DNA of 56,487 nt from an uncultured Alphaproteobacteria bacterium (GCA_910577205.1 CAJTMA010000013.1:1-56487), one strand, 5' to 3'. Numbered from the stretch's first letter, positions 32,948-42,328 are shown. Program-made: numbers and translations. The notes: generated from the sequence alone by a model not told the origin.

Positions 32948-34421
32948 TTTTTATGAGTTTATCTATGTCTGGTTTAAGTTGCAGAACCAAAGCGTGCCGC
33001 GCCACCAACGCAAGATAGCCAAGTGGCTGAGTTCGCTTTGGCTGAATCAGGACGAACGGCAGGGATTGTTAATGGCATTCCGGAACTCGGGAAAATCAAC
33101 AGTCGTCGGCTTGTTTTGCGCCTGGGTGCTTTATCGGGAGAACTCAGCCCGGATACTGGTCATGGCCGCGGATTATGCTTTGGCTAAAAAGATGGTGCGT
33201 AATGTCAAACGCATTATTGAGCAACATCCGCTTGCCAAGCATCTCAAACCAGCCAAGCTGGATCAATGGGCAGCCGACCAGTTTACCGTCAACCGTGAGT
33301 TGGAACTGCGTGACCCGTCTATGCTGGCTAAAGGCATTGGCGCTAATATCACGGGATTGCGGGCAGACTTAATTATCTGTGACGATGTCGAAGTGCCCAA
33401 AAATTGTGACACCGCGCTTAAACGCATGGATATGAGGGAAAAGCTTGAAGAGTTGGATTATATCCTGACCCCTGGCGGAATGCAGCTCTATATTGGCACG
33501 CCGCATACCTTTTATACCATTTATCAGGTGGCGGAAGATAAGAACAAACCGGAGGTTGAGCCTTTTCTGCTGAATTTCAAAAAACTTGAAATTCCAATTC
33601 TCGATGCAAAGAACCGCAGTGCCTGGCCTGAAAGGTTTTCTTCAGAGAAAATTGCCTCGCTGCGGCAGCGTTCGGGAGAAAATAAGTTTCTCTCCCAGAT
33701 GATGCTGCAACCGGTTAATTTTCGTGACAGCGTATTAAACCCTGAACGCTTGGTCGCTTACAACGCTGAACTGGAGGCAACTTTTGCCAACGGGCGCGAA
33801 GTGCTTCGTTTGGGCGATAAGCGTTTGCTGTCGGCTTCTTGCTGGTGGGACCCGTCTTTTGCCGCCCAATCGGGAGATAACAGCGTGATTGCCTGCGTCT
33901 TTACCGATGAAGAGGGAAAATTCTGGCTGCATGATTTGGAGTACATTCGGGTTGACGGCGGTGCGCAAGATAACATCGCCTCGCTGCAATGTGAGAAAGT
34001 TGCTGATTTTATGGAGCGTAATCACTTGCCGTCTATCCGGGTAGAAGCCAACGGGATAGGCAAATTTCTGCCAGGCATTTTAAAGCAAACGCTGCATCGC
34101 CGCAAAATCCGTTCCGCTGTATTGGAAGTATATTCAACGGCCAATAAAGCCGCGCGGATTTTGGAAGCTTTTGAAGTGCTGCTGGCTGAAAAGGCTTTGA
34201 ACGTCCACCGCAAAATCTGGGCAACCCCCTTTATTGAGGAGATGCGGGATTGGAGCGCGGAAGGAAATGTCCATGATGATGCGTTGGATGCCGTTGCCGG
34301 CTGTTTGTCATCCGAACCGGTGCGTTTCGCAGCGGCTTTGTCTGACAGCAAAGATTCCAAACGCTTTGGCTGGCAAGGGGCATCCGGCCAGTTTAAAGCC
34401 CTGTCTGATTTTAATGTATGA
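32934..34421 (+). CDS. Phage terminase large subunit
   Basis: This 495-residue DNA-packaging motor has Walker A FRNSGKST (49-56), Walker B ADLIICDDVE, and motif III near LYIGTPHT. The C-terminal RNase-H-like nuclease shows WWDPSFA (about residue 304), EANGIGKF and HDDALDAVAG. The start at 32934 overlaps the previous gene, with GGATGGA as ribosome site. It packages DNA into the capsid encoded downstream. All ATPase and nuclease residues look intact. Confidence 0.95.
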   Translation: MTKINFYEFIYVWFKLQNQSVPRHQRKIAKWLSSLWLNQDERQGLLMAFRNSGKSTVVGLFCAWVLYRENSARILVMAADYALAKKMVRNVKRIIEQHPLAKHLKPAKLDQWAADQFTVNRELELRDPSMLAKGIGANITGLRADLIICDDVEVPKNCDTALKRMDMREKLEELDYILTPGGMQLYIGTPHTFYTIYQVAEDKNKPEVEPFLLNFKKLEIPILDAKNRSAWPERFSSEKIASLRQRSGENKFLSQMMLQPVNFRDSVLNPERLVAYNAELEATFANGREVLRLGDKRLLSASCWWDPSFAAQSGDNSVIACVFTDEEGKFWLHDLEYIRVDGGAQDNIASLQCEKVADFMERNHLPSIRVEANGIGKFLPGILKQTLHRRKIRSAVLEVYSTANKAARILEAFEVLLAEKALNVHRKIWATPFIEEMRDWSAEGNVHDDALDAVAGCLSSEPVRFAAALSDSKDSKRFGWQGASGQFKALSDFNV

Positions 34422-34431
34422 GGAAAAAACA

Positions 34432-34719
34432 ATGTTAAATGAACTACTGAACTGGATAGCAATGATAGAGCTTCCGGTTTTTGCGGCGCTGTTCCGCATG
34501 ATAATTAAGCAGCGGCGGGAATTTGAAGATTGCCTGCTGGAACTCCGCGGTCATACGGACAACCGGGTGGATATCGGTAAGGAGGCGCTGGCTGATTTCA
34601 AGCTTCATGTTGCCCGCAATTATGTGTCGACCAATTATCTCAAAGATGTTGAAAACCGTCTGACAAACCATTTGCTGCGGATAGAAAAGAAGCTGGACGA
34701 GGTGGGGAGAAGCCGATGA
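34432..34719 (+). CDS. Small phage protein with hydrophobic N terminus
   Basis: This 95-residue protein begins MLNELLNWIAMIELPVFAALF, a possible membrane segment, then a charged helical part ending in DVENRLTNHLLRIEKKLDEVG. I chose 34432 because GAGGAAAAAAC precedes it and upstream sequence is terL. It overlaps the endolysin start by 4 bases (ATGA), so a role in lysis (spanin- or holin-accessory-like) is possible, not shown. Confidence 0.7.
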   Translation: MLNELLNWIAMIELPVFAALFRMIIKQRREFEDCLLELRGHTDNRVDIGKEALADFKLHVARNYVSTNYLKDVENRLTNHLLRIEKKLDEVGRSR

Positions 34720-35132
34720 GCGACAGAGATATTGATGTCCTGGCGCGGACAATCTACGGCGAAGCCAGAGGCGAGAGCATTTCAGGAATGGAAGCTGTCG
34801 CCTCTGTTGTTTTAAACCGGGTAGCATTCAGCAAACGCCGCCGCCGGTATTGGTGGGGGAATACGATAACCGAAGTCTGCCGCAAGCCGCAGCAGTTTTC
34901 CTGCTGGAATCGCGATGATCCAAATTATCGTTTGGTTTCAAAGGTTTCGGATAATGATCTCCTCTTTTGCATTTGCAAGAGAATTGCCGCGCGGGCTGTT
35001 TCCGGACTGCTGGAAGATAAAACCGGCTGCGCCACCCATTACCATACCAAACAGGTTTGGCCGCTTTGGGCAAAAGGAAAAATTCCTTGCGCCGAAATCG
35101 GTCGCCACTTTTTTTATAACGATATTGAATAA
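34716..35132 (+). CDS. SleB/CwlJ-type cell-wall hydrolase, endolysin
   Basis: This 138-residue protein belongs to the Hydrolase_2 family: LARTIYGEARGE with the catalytic Glu at residue 16, GMEAVASVVLNR, and FSCWN. Spore-cortex lytic enzymes and many phage endolysins share this fold and cleave peptidoglycan glycan strands. No signal peptide, so it needs the holin encoded next (10-base gap). Confidence 0.92.
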   Translation: MSDRDIDVLARTIYGEARGESISGMEAVASVVLNRVAFSKRRRRYWWGNTITEVCRKPQQFSCWNRDDPNYRLVSKVSDNDLLFCICKRIAARAVSGLLEDKTGCATHYHTKQVWPLWAKGKIPCAEIGRHFFYNDIE

Positions 35133-35142
35133 GGAGAAATAG

Positions 35143-35484
35143 ATGTCGGCCTTACATAAAATTGGCTTGGCGGGAGTACTTAAACGCGGAGCGGAACTTA
35201 TGCGCAGCTTAAACCTCCCGGCAAATGAAAAGGGACTAAACCGTTTTGAACGTTTTTGGCGTCCGGTTTTCGGCTATGCGGTATCTCTGACATGGGTGCT
35301 GCATATGCTGACCGTCTGCTATGTGGTGTGGAGTGATAATCCTCGCGCCCCGGAAATTATTATGGCTTTAGTTGAAACAACATCTTTATGGAGTGTGGCG
35401 CTTGCTGTCTTGGGGCTGTCTGTCGTGAAAGGCGTTTCCCGCAGCAAGATATCCTCAAAAGCCGCGCTCAAAACGAAAATCTAA
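35143..35484 (+). CDS. Probable holin, 3TM type
   Basis: This 113-residue membrane protein has RFERFWRPVFGYAVSLTW near the middle and two clear hydrophobic stretches (about 45-65 and 78-95) ahead of a basic tail. The F-x-R-x-W-RP motif and placement after an endolysin fit the 3TM holin family, which opens the inner membrane for the endolysin. The start follows GGAGAAATAG. Confidence 0.8.
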   Translation: MSALHKIGLAGVLKRGAELMRSLNLPANEKGLNRFERFWRPVFGYAVSLTWVLHMLTVCYVVWSDNPRAPEIIMALVETTSLWSVALAVLGLSVVKGVSRSKISSKAALKTKI

Positions 35485-35506
35485 TTTTTTTATGAAAGGA
35501 AAAACG

Positions 35507-35719
35507 ATGGGAGGAACATTTAGAGCCCCAAAAGTTCAACAGCGGGTTATTCCCGTTGTCGATACCGAAGCGGAAGCAAAAAAGCGTGCTGAAAAACAAA
35601 AGCAGGAAACCTTGGAGCGCCAGCGCCGCGGTCAGGAAAGCACGATTAAAACATCTTATTCGGGAATTTTGGGCGAGAAAGAAAATAATCTCAAACGCAA
35701 AAATCTTTTGGGAGAATAA
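35507..35719 (+). CDS. Small phage protein before the portal gene
   Basis: This 70-residue basic, highly charged protein (MGGTFRAPKVQQRVIP, then a Lys/Glu/Gln-rich helix) has no transmembrane part. I chose ATG 35507 because AAAGGA lies at the right distance. An ATG at 35492 is possible. Small proteins of this kind are common just before podovirus portal genes; function unknown. Confidence 0.75.
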   Translation: MGGTFRAPKVQQRVIPVVDTEAEAKKRAEKQKQETLERQRRGQESTIKTSYSGILGEKENNLKRKNLLGE

Positions 35720-35721
35720 GC

Positions 35722-37263
35722 ATGGAACAACAATTGGAAAAGCTTGTCCGCCGTTATCAAAAGGCCGCCGAGCGAAAACAATACTGGGAGCCGCATTGGA
35801 AGGAATGTTATGAATATGCCTTTCCGCTGCGTGAAAATGTCAGCTCAGAACTCTATGGCGGTGATTACGGGGCAAAGAAAAACCTTTGCCTTTATGACGG
35901 AACAGCGCCGGATGCGGTGGATCAGCTGGCATCTTCGCTGCTTTCGGAATTGACGCCGCCTTGGGCAAAATGGTTTGGGCTTAAACCGGGCAGCGAGTTG
36001 AAACCGCAAGAACAAGAGCAGATAGCCCCGACACTGGAAAACACCTCGGAGATTATGCTGCAAAATTTTGAGCATTCAAACTTTGCGGTAGAAATCCACC
36101 AGTGTTACTTGGATTTGGTAACCGCCGGAACGGCCTGCCTGATGTTTGAGGAAGCGCCGATTGGCTCGGCGACGGCATTTCATTTTTATGCCGTGCCGCT
36201 GCGGGAAATCGCTATTGAAGAAAGCGCGGACGGTAAGATTGATACGACTTTCCGTTGCTCCAAACTTAATCTGGACGGCATTCGCACCCGGTTTCCTGAG
36301 GCGCAGATTCCCGGAAGTCTTGCGGACAGATGCCGGGAAGACCGCGATTATCAGCTGAAGGTAATTGAAGCCGTTTTGCCGCGCAATTGCAATGCCGGAG
36401 GCTGCGGTTACAGCTATACGGCTTTTGCCTGGGATGAAAACGGCGGGGCGCAGGATAGCTTTATTCTGCGCGAAGGAGTGTTTGAAACCTCTCCTTTTAT
36501 TAATTTCCGCTGGTTAAAAGCCCCGGGGGAAATCTACGGACGGTCGCCGGTAATGAAAGCTCTGCCGGATATCAAAACCGCCAACAAGGTGGTGGAACTG
36601 ATTTTGAAGAATGCTTCAATTTCGGTAACAGGCATCTGGCAGGCCGATGATGACGGCATTCTGAATCCTGATAACATTAAGCTGATTCCGGGGGCTATCA
36701 TCCCTAAAGCCGTTGGCTCAAAAGGACTTACCCCTTTGGCCGCTCCCGGTGATTTTGATTTGTCACAGCTGATATTGAATGATTTGCGCCAGCGGATTAA
36801 TCATGCGTTGTTGGCGGATCGTTTGGCTCAGATTGATACGCCGAATATGACTGCAACGGAGGTTTTGGAACGCTCCGCCGAGATTGCCAGAATTTTGGGC
36901 GCAGCTTTCGGTCGGCTTCAGTCTGAGCTGCTAACGCCTTTGCTGAAGCGGGCTTTTTATATCTTGCGCCGGCGGGGTGATATTCTCAATTTTGACCTCG
37001 ATGGCAAAATTGTAGACCTGCAATATAAATCGCCATTGGCTTTGGCTCAGTCGCGAAAAGATATCGGCAATGTCACCGAATGGGTGAAAATGCTGTCGTC
37101 TTTCGGAGCGGATGCACTGGCGGCGGTGGATGTTTCGGAAGCTTCACGCTGGCTGGGACGAACATTATGCGTGCCAGCCAATCTGATACGCGAAGCCGAA
37201 GAAATGCTTCCCACAGAACAGCCTGCCTTAGCTGAGGGAGGCGAAAATGCTGCGGGAATGTGA
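35722..37263 (+). CDS. Podovirus portal (head-to-tail connector) protein
   Basis: This 513-residue protein matches T7-like head-tail connectors: YWEPHWKECYEYAFP near the start, LYDGTAPDAVDQLASSL, LTPPWAKWF, FRWLKAPGEIYGRSPVMKALPDIK in the middle and NMTATEVLERSAEIA near residue 380. It forms the dodecameric ring where DNA enters the capsid. It is 2 bases after the previous gene. Full-length. Confidence 0.93.
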   Translation: MEQQLEKLVRRYQKAAERKQYWEPHWKECYEYAFPLRENVSSELYGGDYGAKKNLCLYDGTAPDAVDQLASSLLSELTPPWAKWFGLKPGSELKPQEQEQIAPTLENTSEIMLQNFEHSNFAVEIHQCYLDLVTAGTACLMFEEAPIGSATAFHFYAVPLREIAIEESADGKIDTTFRCSKLNLDGIRTRFPEAQIPGSLADRCREDRDYQLKVIEAVLPRNCNAGGCGYSYTAFAWDENGGAQDSFILREGVFETSPFINFRWLKAPGEIYGRSPVMKALPDIKTANKVVELILKNASISVTGIWQADDDGILNPDNIKLIPGAIIPKAVGSKGLTPLAAPGDFDLSQLILNDLRQRINHALLADRLAQIDTPNMTATEVLERSAEIARILGAAFGRLQSELLTPLLKRAFYILRRRGDILNFDLDGKIVDLQYKSPLALAQSRKDIGNVTEWVKMLSSFGADALAAVDVSEASRWLGRTLCVPANLIREAEEMLPTEQPALAEGGENAAGM

Positions 37264-37468
37264 TACCCGGCAGATGTCTGACGGCGAAATCCGCGAGGCT
37301 TTCGTCAAATGCTTTGCCGGCCGGGAAGGGATGATTGTCCTCTCCCATCTCAAACGCCTGACGCTCAAACGCTGGCTTGGCCCAGATTGTTCTGCCGATG
37401 AACTCCGTCATCTGGAGGGGCAGCGCTGCCTGGTGAGCCATATCTTGTCTTTAGCGTCAGCTGATTAA
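37247..37468 (+). CDS. Bbp19-like small phage protein
   Basis: This 73-residue protein has pattern FAGREGMIVLSHLKRLTL, then LGPDCSADELRHLEGQRCLV, matching what I recall of the Bbp19 family of podoviruses. Function unknown. It overlaps the portal gene end by 17 bases with GAGGGAGG as ribosome site. Confidence 0.75.
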   Translation: MLRECDTRQMSDGEIREAFVKCFAGREGMIVLSHLKRLTLKRWLGPDCSADELRHLEGQRCLVSHILSLASAD

Positions 37469-37489
37469 TTTTTAACGAAAGGAAATATT

Positions 37490-38203
37490 ATGCAAAACAA
37501 CAAACCTGAAAATTTGCTTGAACAAGGCGCTTCTGCTGCGCTCGCAACAGGCAATGCTTCTGCCCGCCCTGCCAAATTGCCCCAGAAATTTTGGGATGAA
37601 CAAAACGGCAGGGTGAAGCTGGAAGAATTAATTGATGATTATAACTACATGGCCAGCCGCGATGAGAATTTGGTGGAAACCAATCAGCGCAATATGCCGG
37701 CCAGTTATCAGCAATATCAAATAAATATTCCAAACGAACTGCTTGATCATGATGAAGAATTGTTCAAACAATTTTATGAACACGGCTTCACCAATGATCA
37801 GGCACAGTTTGTATATGATTTGGCCAACGAACGCGTCATTCCGGTATTAGACCAGTTGACCGTTAGTTTTGAGGCGCAGAAACAACTGGCCAAACTCAGT
37901 GCTTATTTTGGCGGACAGGAGCGCTTTGATGAAGCTTCCCGTCAAATTTCAGCCTGGGCAAAACAAAATCTGCGTCCGGAAGTCTACGATGCTCTGGCTT
38001 CAACCGCCGAGGGCGTTATAGCCTTGTATAAGATGATGTCGTCCAATGAACCGCTGCTGGGCAGAGAAACCGGCTTTGACGGAGAGTTGAGCGAACAAAG
38101 CTTACGCAAGATGATGGAAGACCCGCGTTATTGGCGTGATAAGGACACAGCCTATATCAACAAAATAACGAAAGGCTTCCAAAAACTCTACCCTGAAAAA
38201 TAA
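37490..38203 (+). CDS. Probable capsid scaffolding protein
   Basis: This 237-residue acidic, helical protein lies between portal and major capsid genes, where T7-like phages encode scaffolding. DEELFKQFYEHGFTNDQAQFVYDLA and a Gln/Glu-rich middle part suit a coiled scaffold. The C terminus ends in a basic segment (KITKGFQKLYPEK), typical for capsid contact. A terminator begins within its last codons. Confidence 0.8.
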   Translation: MQNNKPENLLEQGASAALATGNASARPAKLPQKFWDEQNGRVKLEELIDDYNYMASRDENLVETNQRNMPASYQQYQINIPNELLDHDEELFKQFYEHGFTNDQAQFVYDLANERVIPVLDQLTVSFEAQKQLAKLSAYFGGQERFDEASRQISAWAKQNLRPEVYDALASTAEGVIALYKMMSSNEPLLGRETGFDGELSEQSLRKMMEDPRYWRDKDTAYINKITKGFQKLYPEK

Positions 38204-38221
38204 ACCGTTCAGGGTTTTTTT
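38190..38221 (+). terminator. Terminator overlapping the scaffold gene stop
   Basis: ACCCTGAA and TTCAGGGT form an 8-bp stem whose loop contains the stop codon, followed by seven Ts. It could reduce or modulate read-through into the capsid gene 39 bases later. Confidence 0.8.
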
Positions 38222-38259
38222 GTACTTAATTTCAAACATTTTTAATTGGAGAAAAAAAT

Positions 38260-39099
38260 ATGTCTACTCAAGTCAGCGAGTCTTTTATTAAACAATTCGA
38301 AGCCGATGTGCATTTGTCTTACCAGCAAAACGGTTCAAAATTGAGAAATACGGTTCGTACCAAAAATAATGTCAAAGGGTCATCCACTGTTTTTCAGAAG
38401 GTCGGCAAAGGCTCTGCCTCTCAGAAAGCCCGTCACGGACTTGTTCCGGTAATGTCGCTTGACCACTCCCCGGTGGAATGCGAATTGCAGGATTTTTATG
38501 CCGGTGATTGGGTTGATGCGCTTGACGAATTAAAAGTCAGCATTGACGAACGCCGCGTTATTGCCAATTCCGGAGCTTATGCTCTCGGCCGCAAGACAGA
38601 CGAACTGATTATCGAAGCCCTGTCCAAAGCTCCGGCAGATAATGATGTTGGCGATGCCGGCAAAGCCATGAGCAAAAAGGATATCTTGGATGCTTTTGCC
38701 AAACTTAACAGCAATGATGTTCCTGACGACGGCCAGCGTTTCGGTTTAGTCGGTCCGCACCAGTGGAATGCTTTGCTGAATATCCCGGAATTTTCTAACT
38801 CAGATTATGCCGGAGATAATATGCCGTTTCTGAAAGGGACGGAAAGCCGCAAATGGCTTGGCATTAACTGGATTATGCACACCGGGCTGCCCTTAAACGG
38901 AACTGAACGCCAGTGCTTCATTTTCCATAAAACGGCTATCGGCCATGCCAGCGGTCAGGATGTCAAAAGCGATATCACTTGGCACGGCGATCATGCCGCC
39001 CACTTTGTCAATAATATGATGAGCCAGGGCGCTTGCCTGATTGACCCGACCGGTGTTATCCGCATCAAATGCAAAGAAGCTTCTTCAATCTCTGCGTAA
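38260..39099 (+). CDS. Major capsid protein
   Basis: This 279-residue protein after the scaffold gene has a capsid-like N terminus (ESFIKQFEADVHLSYQQ) and central DWVDALDELKVSIDERR. Other motifs are LVGPHQWNALLNIPEFSNSDY and GINWIMHTGLP, seen in the podovirus capsid family to which Phage_capsid_2-like proteins belong. GGAGAAAAAA precedes the ATG. It has its own intergenic space, consistent with high expression. Confidence 0.88.
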   Translation: MSTQVSESFIKQFEADVHLSYQQNGSKLRNTVRTKNNVKGSSTVFQKVGKGSASQKARHGLVPVMSLDHSPVECELQDFYAGDWVDALDELKVSIDERRVIANSGAYALGRKTDELIIEALSKAPADNDVGDAGKAMSKKDILDAFAKLNSNDVPDDGQRFGLVGPHQWNALLNIPEFSNSDYAGDNMPFLKGTESRKWLGINWIMHTGLPLNGTERQCFIFHKTAIGHASGQDVKSDITWHGDHAAHFVNNMMSQGACLIDPTGVIRIKCKEASSISA

Positions 39100-39123
39100 C
39101 ATACTTTATGAAAGGAAAAAATA

Positions 39124-39387
39124 ATGTCTTTTAATTCTAAAAATTTCAGCGTGATGGCTTATGCCAACGGTTTTACTCTGTGGAATTACACCACGCCGGA
39201 TGCTTTAACAGATGTCAATACCGCGGGATATTTCAATGATATTGCGCCTTTCGCTCGTATCGGCGATATGGTTTTGACTGTTGCGGGAGCGGAGAATGCG
39301 GTAAGCCCGGCCATTCTCGCCGTGACATCCATTGCTGACGGCGTGGTTGCTGTTTCCGACTTTACCTCGGCTTCAGCAGCGGCATAA
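39124..39387 (+). CDS. Small virion protein, capsid-decoration-like
   Basis: This 87-residue protein has no charged tail; a beta-rich stretch includes FSVMAYANGFTLWNYTT, then YFNDIAPFARIGD. It follows the capsid gene by 24 bases with AAAGGAAAAAATA as ribosome site. Small head proteins with the N-GF-LW-Y-T pattern occur next to capsid genes in podoviruses. A structural role is inferred from position. Confidence 0.75.
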   Translation: MSFNSKNFSVMAYANGFTLWNYTTPDALTDVNTAGYFNDIAPFARIGDMVLTVAGAENAVSPAILAVTSIADGVVAVSDFTSASAAA

Positions 39388-39415
39388 ATTTTGAACACTG
39401 ATAGCATACAAGGCA

Positions 39416-39445
39416 GGGGAAGTCCTTCGGGGCTTCCCCTTTTTT
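39416..39445 (+). terminator. Terminator after the capsid genes
   Basis: GGGGAAG and CTTCCCC make a 7-bp stem followed by six Ts. It separates head from tail genes. Confidence 0.85.
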
Positions 39446-39458
39446 GATGGAGAGAACA

Positions 39459-40028
39459 ATGACTTACACCAATATAGGCATTTGCTCAAATGCCCTTTTG
39501 AAAATTGGCGCTGAAGGTATAACGTCGTTTGAAGATGGAACTGCTGAGGCAGAAATCGCCTGCAGCCTGTATCCGATGTTGCGTGACGGGCTGCTTTCAT
39601 CTTATCCCTGGAGCTTTGCCAAAGCGCAAAAAACATTACCCCGGCTTTATAACGTGCCGGTTGCCGATTACCAATATGCCTATCTGCTGCCTAATGATTT
39701 TCTGCGGGTGATTTCTGCCGGATCTGGCAGCAGGGGGAGGGGCATAGAATATCGTATTTTTGAAAACCGCCTGCACACCAATGCGCCGGAAGTGACCCTC
39801 AGTTATATTTTTCGCCCGCATGAAAATGCTTTTCCCGCTTTTTTCTGTGAGGCGCTGATTGCCAAATTGGCGGCAGAATTCTGCCTGCCTCTGACAGAAA
39901 GCACCAGCCGGGCAGAGATGTTAAACCGCCAAGCAGATGAATTGCAGGCCAAAGCCCGTTTGATTGATGCGCAGCAAAGCAGTCCGCGGACTTTTGAAGA
40001 CTACAGTTTAATGGAGGCTAGATTATGA
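39459..40028 (+). CDS. Tail tubular protein A-like adaptor
   Basis: This 189-residue protein resembles T7 gp11-type tail adaptors: CSNALLKIGAEGI at the start, YPMLRDGLLSSYPWSFA, and YLLPNDFLRVISAG. It links the portal to the tail nozzle. I chose ATG 39459 preceded by GGAGAG; earlier codons belong to the terminator. It overlaps the next gene by 4 bases (ATGA). Confidence 0.9.
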   Translation: MTYTNIGICSNALLKIGAEGITSFEDGTAEAEIACSLYPMLRDGLLSSYPWSFAKAQKTLPRLYNVPVADYQYAYLLPNDFLRVISAGSGSRGRGIEYRIFENRLHTNAPEVTLSYIFRPHENAFPAFFCEALIAKLAAEFCLPLTESTSRAEMLNRQADELQAKARLIDAQQSSPRTFEDYSLMEARL

Positions 40029-41929
40029 CAGGCAGCTCAGCATCAATTAAAACCAATTTTACCGCCGGACAGGTGTCGCAAAATTTGCTGGGGCGCGGAG
40101 ATTTGAAGATATATGAAAACGGCGCGCGTCATTTGGAAAATGTAATTATTCATCCGACAGGCGGTGTTTCCCGCCGTCGCGGATTGAAGTATATCAGCCA
40201 AACAGATAAGCCTGCGCGGTTGATTCCTTTTGAATTTAATACAGAACAGATTTATCTGCTCTGCCTGACAGATAATCAGTTGCAGGTGTTCAAGCAGGAC
40301 GAATGTATCGCCGCATTGGAAACGCCGTGGTCTGGCGAGCAGCTGTTTCAGCTTAATTATACCCAAAGTGCCGACACATTGCTGGTGGTTCATCCTGACG
40401 TTGCTCCCAAGCAGATTACCCGCAATAATAATGAAGTCTGGGAGATAAGCGACTGGGAATATTATACGAAGGACAATATGATTTATATGCCTTTTTATAA
40501 TTTCTACCAGCGAAAGCCGCAAATCTGGGCGAGCGGAACAGGGGGGAATATTACCATGGCCGCGACAGCGGATGTCTGGTTGAGTACCCATGTCAACAGT
40601 TACCTGAGATATCAGGGCGGCTTGGTCAAAATTACTGAGGTTATTACGCCAAGAGATATAAAGGGAACAGTAGTCAAAGGGCTTAGCGGAACAGGAAAAA
40701 CCTCAGACTGGACAGAAGCTGCATTTTCAGATGCCCGCGGCTGGCCGGTATCGGTTACTTTTCATCAAAACAGAATGGTTATCGGCGGTTCAAGAGATTT
40801 GCCCAACCGATTGTGGATGTCTAAATCGTCAGACTTGTTTAATTTTGACTTGGGTAAAGCCTTGGATGACGACGCAATTGAATTTGGCATTCTCTCTGAT
40901 CAGGTTAATGCGATTAAAGCTGTTGTTTCCACGCGCCACTTGCTGGTTTTTACCACAGGGGCGGAATGGATGGTTTCCGGCGAGCCTTTGACACCGGAGA
41001 AAATACAGCTCAAGCGCCAAACCAGTGTCGGAATTTATGCCGATAAGATTCTGGCGCCGCAGCAAATTGACGGGGCAACAATCTTTGTTTCTGCCAACGG
41101 CCGACAGCTGCGCGAATTTTTATATACGGACGTTGAACAGGCTTACCAGGCCAAAGATTTGACGATTCTCGCTAATGACATCATCCGCCGTCCGCGGGAT
41201 GTCGATTATGATAAAAACGATTGTGTCATTTATTTGGTATTGGAAGACGGGACGGTTTCCTGCCTGACAACATACCGTACGGAAGATGTCAATGCGTGGA
41301 GCAGCTTAAAAACCCAAGGCGAGTTTTTGTCAGTTGCTGTTATCGGCAGCGATATCTATTTTTGTGTGAAGAGAAACAACGGCTATTTTATTGAGAAAAT
41401 GACCGATGATTATTATTCGGATTGCAGCATCTGTTTAACCTCAGGAGAGCCTTTGCGCGAGTGGGATGGTCTCTCTCATCTGGAGGGGGAAGAAGTTGTG
41501 GTTTTGGCAAACGGTTTCAGCGTTGGAAAATTTGTCGTCAGCGAAGGAAAAATTAATTTGCTGGAAGAAGCAACGGAAATTATCGCCGGACTGCCTTATG
41601 AGCATCTGATTGAACCTCTGCCTTATATGGTCAATGGCGAACAGCCGTATCCGCCTAAAGGTTTTCGCGTTATCGGTGCCAGATTTCGTATTATTGACAG
41701 CAAATCATTCTGTATTGATATCGGCAGCGGATATTTTCTTTATCCGTTAAAACGCATTCATCGTGATGCAATTTTTGATTCGCCGCCGATGACTTATTCC
41801 GGCGATGTGCAAATCCGCGCTCTGGGATGGATACGCGATATGAACAGGCCGATGTGGCGGATAAAAAGCGATGAACCGCTGGCATTTACGCTGCTGTCGG
41901 CAGTTGCTGAAATTAAATTGAAAGAATAA
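40025..41929 (+). CDS. Tail tubular protein B-like nozzle
   Basis: This 634-residue protein has the family N terminus: TNFTAGQVSQNLLGRGDLK, NVIIHPTGGVSRRRG, RLIPFEFNTEQ. A middle segment HQNRMVIGGSRDLPNRLWMSK is typical of podovirus nozzle or stabilisation proteins. It is full-length, with no frameshift. Together with the gp11-like adaptor it would complete the short tail tube; no tail-fibre gene follows. Confidence 0.9.
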   Translation: MTGSSASIKTNFTAGQVSQNLLGRGDLKIYENGARHLENVIIHPTGGVSRRRGLKYISQTDKPARLIPFEFNTEQIYLLCLTDNQLQVFKQDECIAALETPWSGEQLFQLNYTQSADTLLVVHPDVAPKQITRNNNEVWEISDWEYYTKDNMIYMPFYNFYQRKPQIWASGTGGNITMAATADVWLSTHVNSYLRYQGGLVKITEVITPRDIKGTVVKGLSGTGKTSDWTEAAFSDARGWPVSVTFHQNRMVIGGSRDLPNRLWMSKSSDLFNFDLGKALDDDAIEFGILSDQVNAIKAVVSTRHLLVFTTGAEWMVSGEPLTPEKIQLKRQTSVGIYADKILAPQQIDGATIFVSANGRQLREFLYTDVEQAYQAKDLTILANDIIRRPRDVDYDKNDCVIYLVLEDGTVSCLTTYRTEDVNAWSSLKTQGEFLSVAVIGSDIYFCVKRNNGYFIEKMTDDYYSDCSICLTSGEPLREWDGLSHLEGEEVVVLANGFSVGKFVVSEGKINLLEEATEIIAGLPYEHLIEPLPYMVNGEQPYPPKGFRVIGARFRIIDSKSFCIDIGSGYFLYPLKRIHRDAIFDSPPMTYSGDVQIRALGWIRDMNRPMWRIKSDEPLAFTLLSAVAEIKLKE

Positions 41930-41947
41930 TGTTGAAAGGAGAATAAA

Positions 41948-42319
41948 ATGGGAGGACTAGCCGAAAGCGGGCAGAAAATTTATAATATGGTGGAAGATAA
42001 CAAAAATCTCCGCGGTAATTATAAACAAGAACATCAGCGTTTGCTGCATGAACAACAGGTCAATACTCAAAAGAAAACCAATATCTTAGAGCAAAACCTG
42101 GCAGAAAGGCGGGCGCGCGTGGCCGCTATGGGAATAAGCAATGACGGCTCTGCAATGGCAGAACAAAATCGTGAATCTTATAATGCCCATAAGGATATGG
42201 CCGAAGACGATTACAATTATTATAATGATTCGGTCAAAAAACGCCGCGATGTTCGTTACAAAATCCGCAGCAATGCTGTAAACGGCAGTATCGATGCGAC
42301 CGAAAGCTTATTAAAATAA
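41948..42319 (+). CDS. Small helical phage protein, last cassette gene
   Basis: This 123-residue, strongly charged helical protein (NKNLRGNYKQEHQRLLHEQQ) has AMGISNDGSAMAEQN in the middle. It resembles in position and composition the small internal virion protein (gp14-like) that follows the nozzle gene in T7-like phages, but no certain motif. GGAGAATAAA precedes the ATG. Confidence 0.75.
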   Translation: MGGLAESGQKIYNMVEDNKNLRGNYKQEHQRLLHEQQVNTQKKTNILEQNLAERRARVAAMGISNDGSAMAEQNRESYNAHKDMAEDDYNYYNDSVKKRRDVRYKIRSNAVNGSIDATESLLK

Positions 42320-42328
42320 ACAGAAAAT

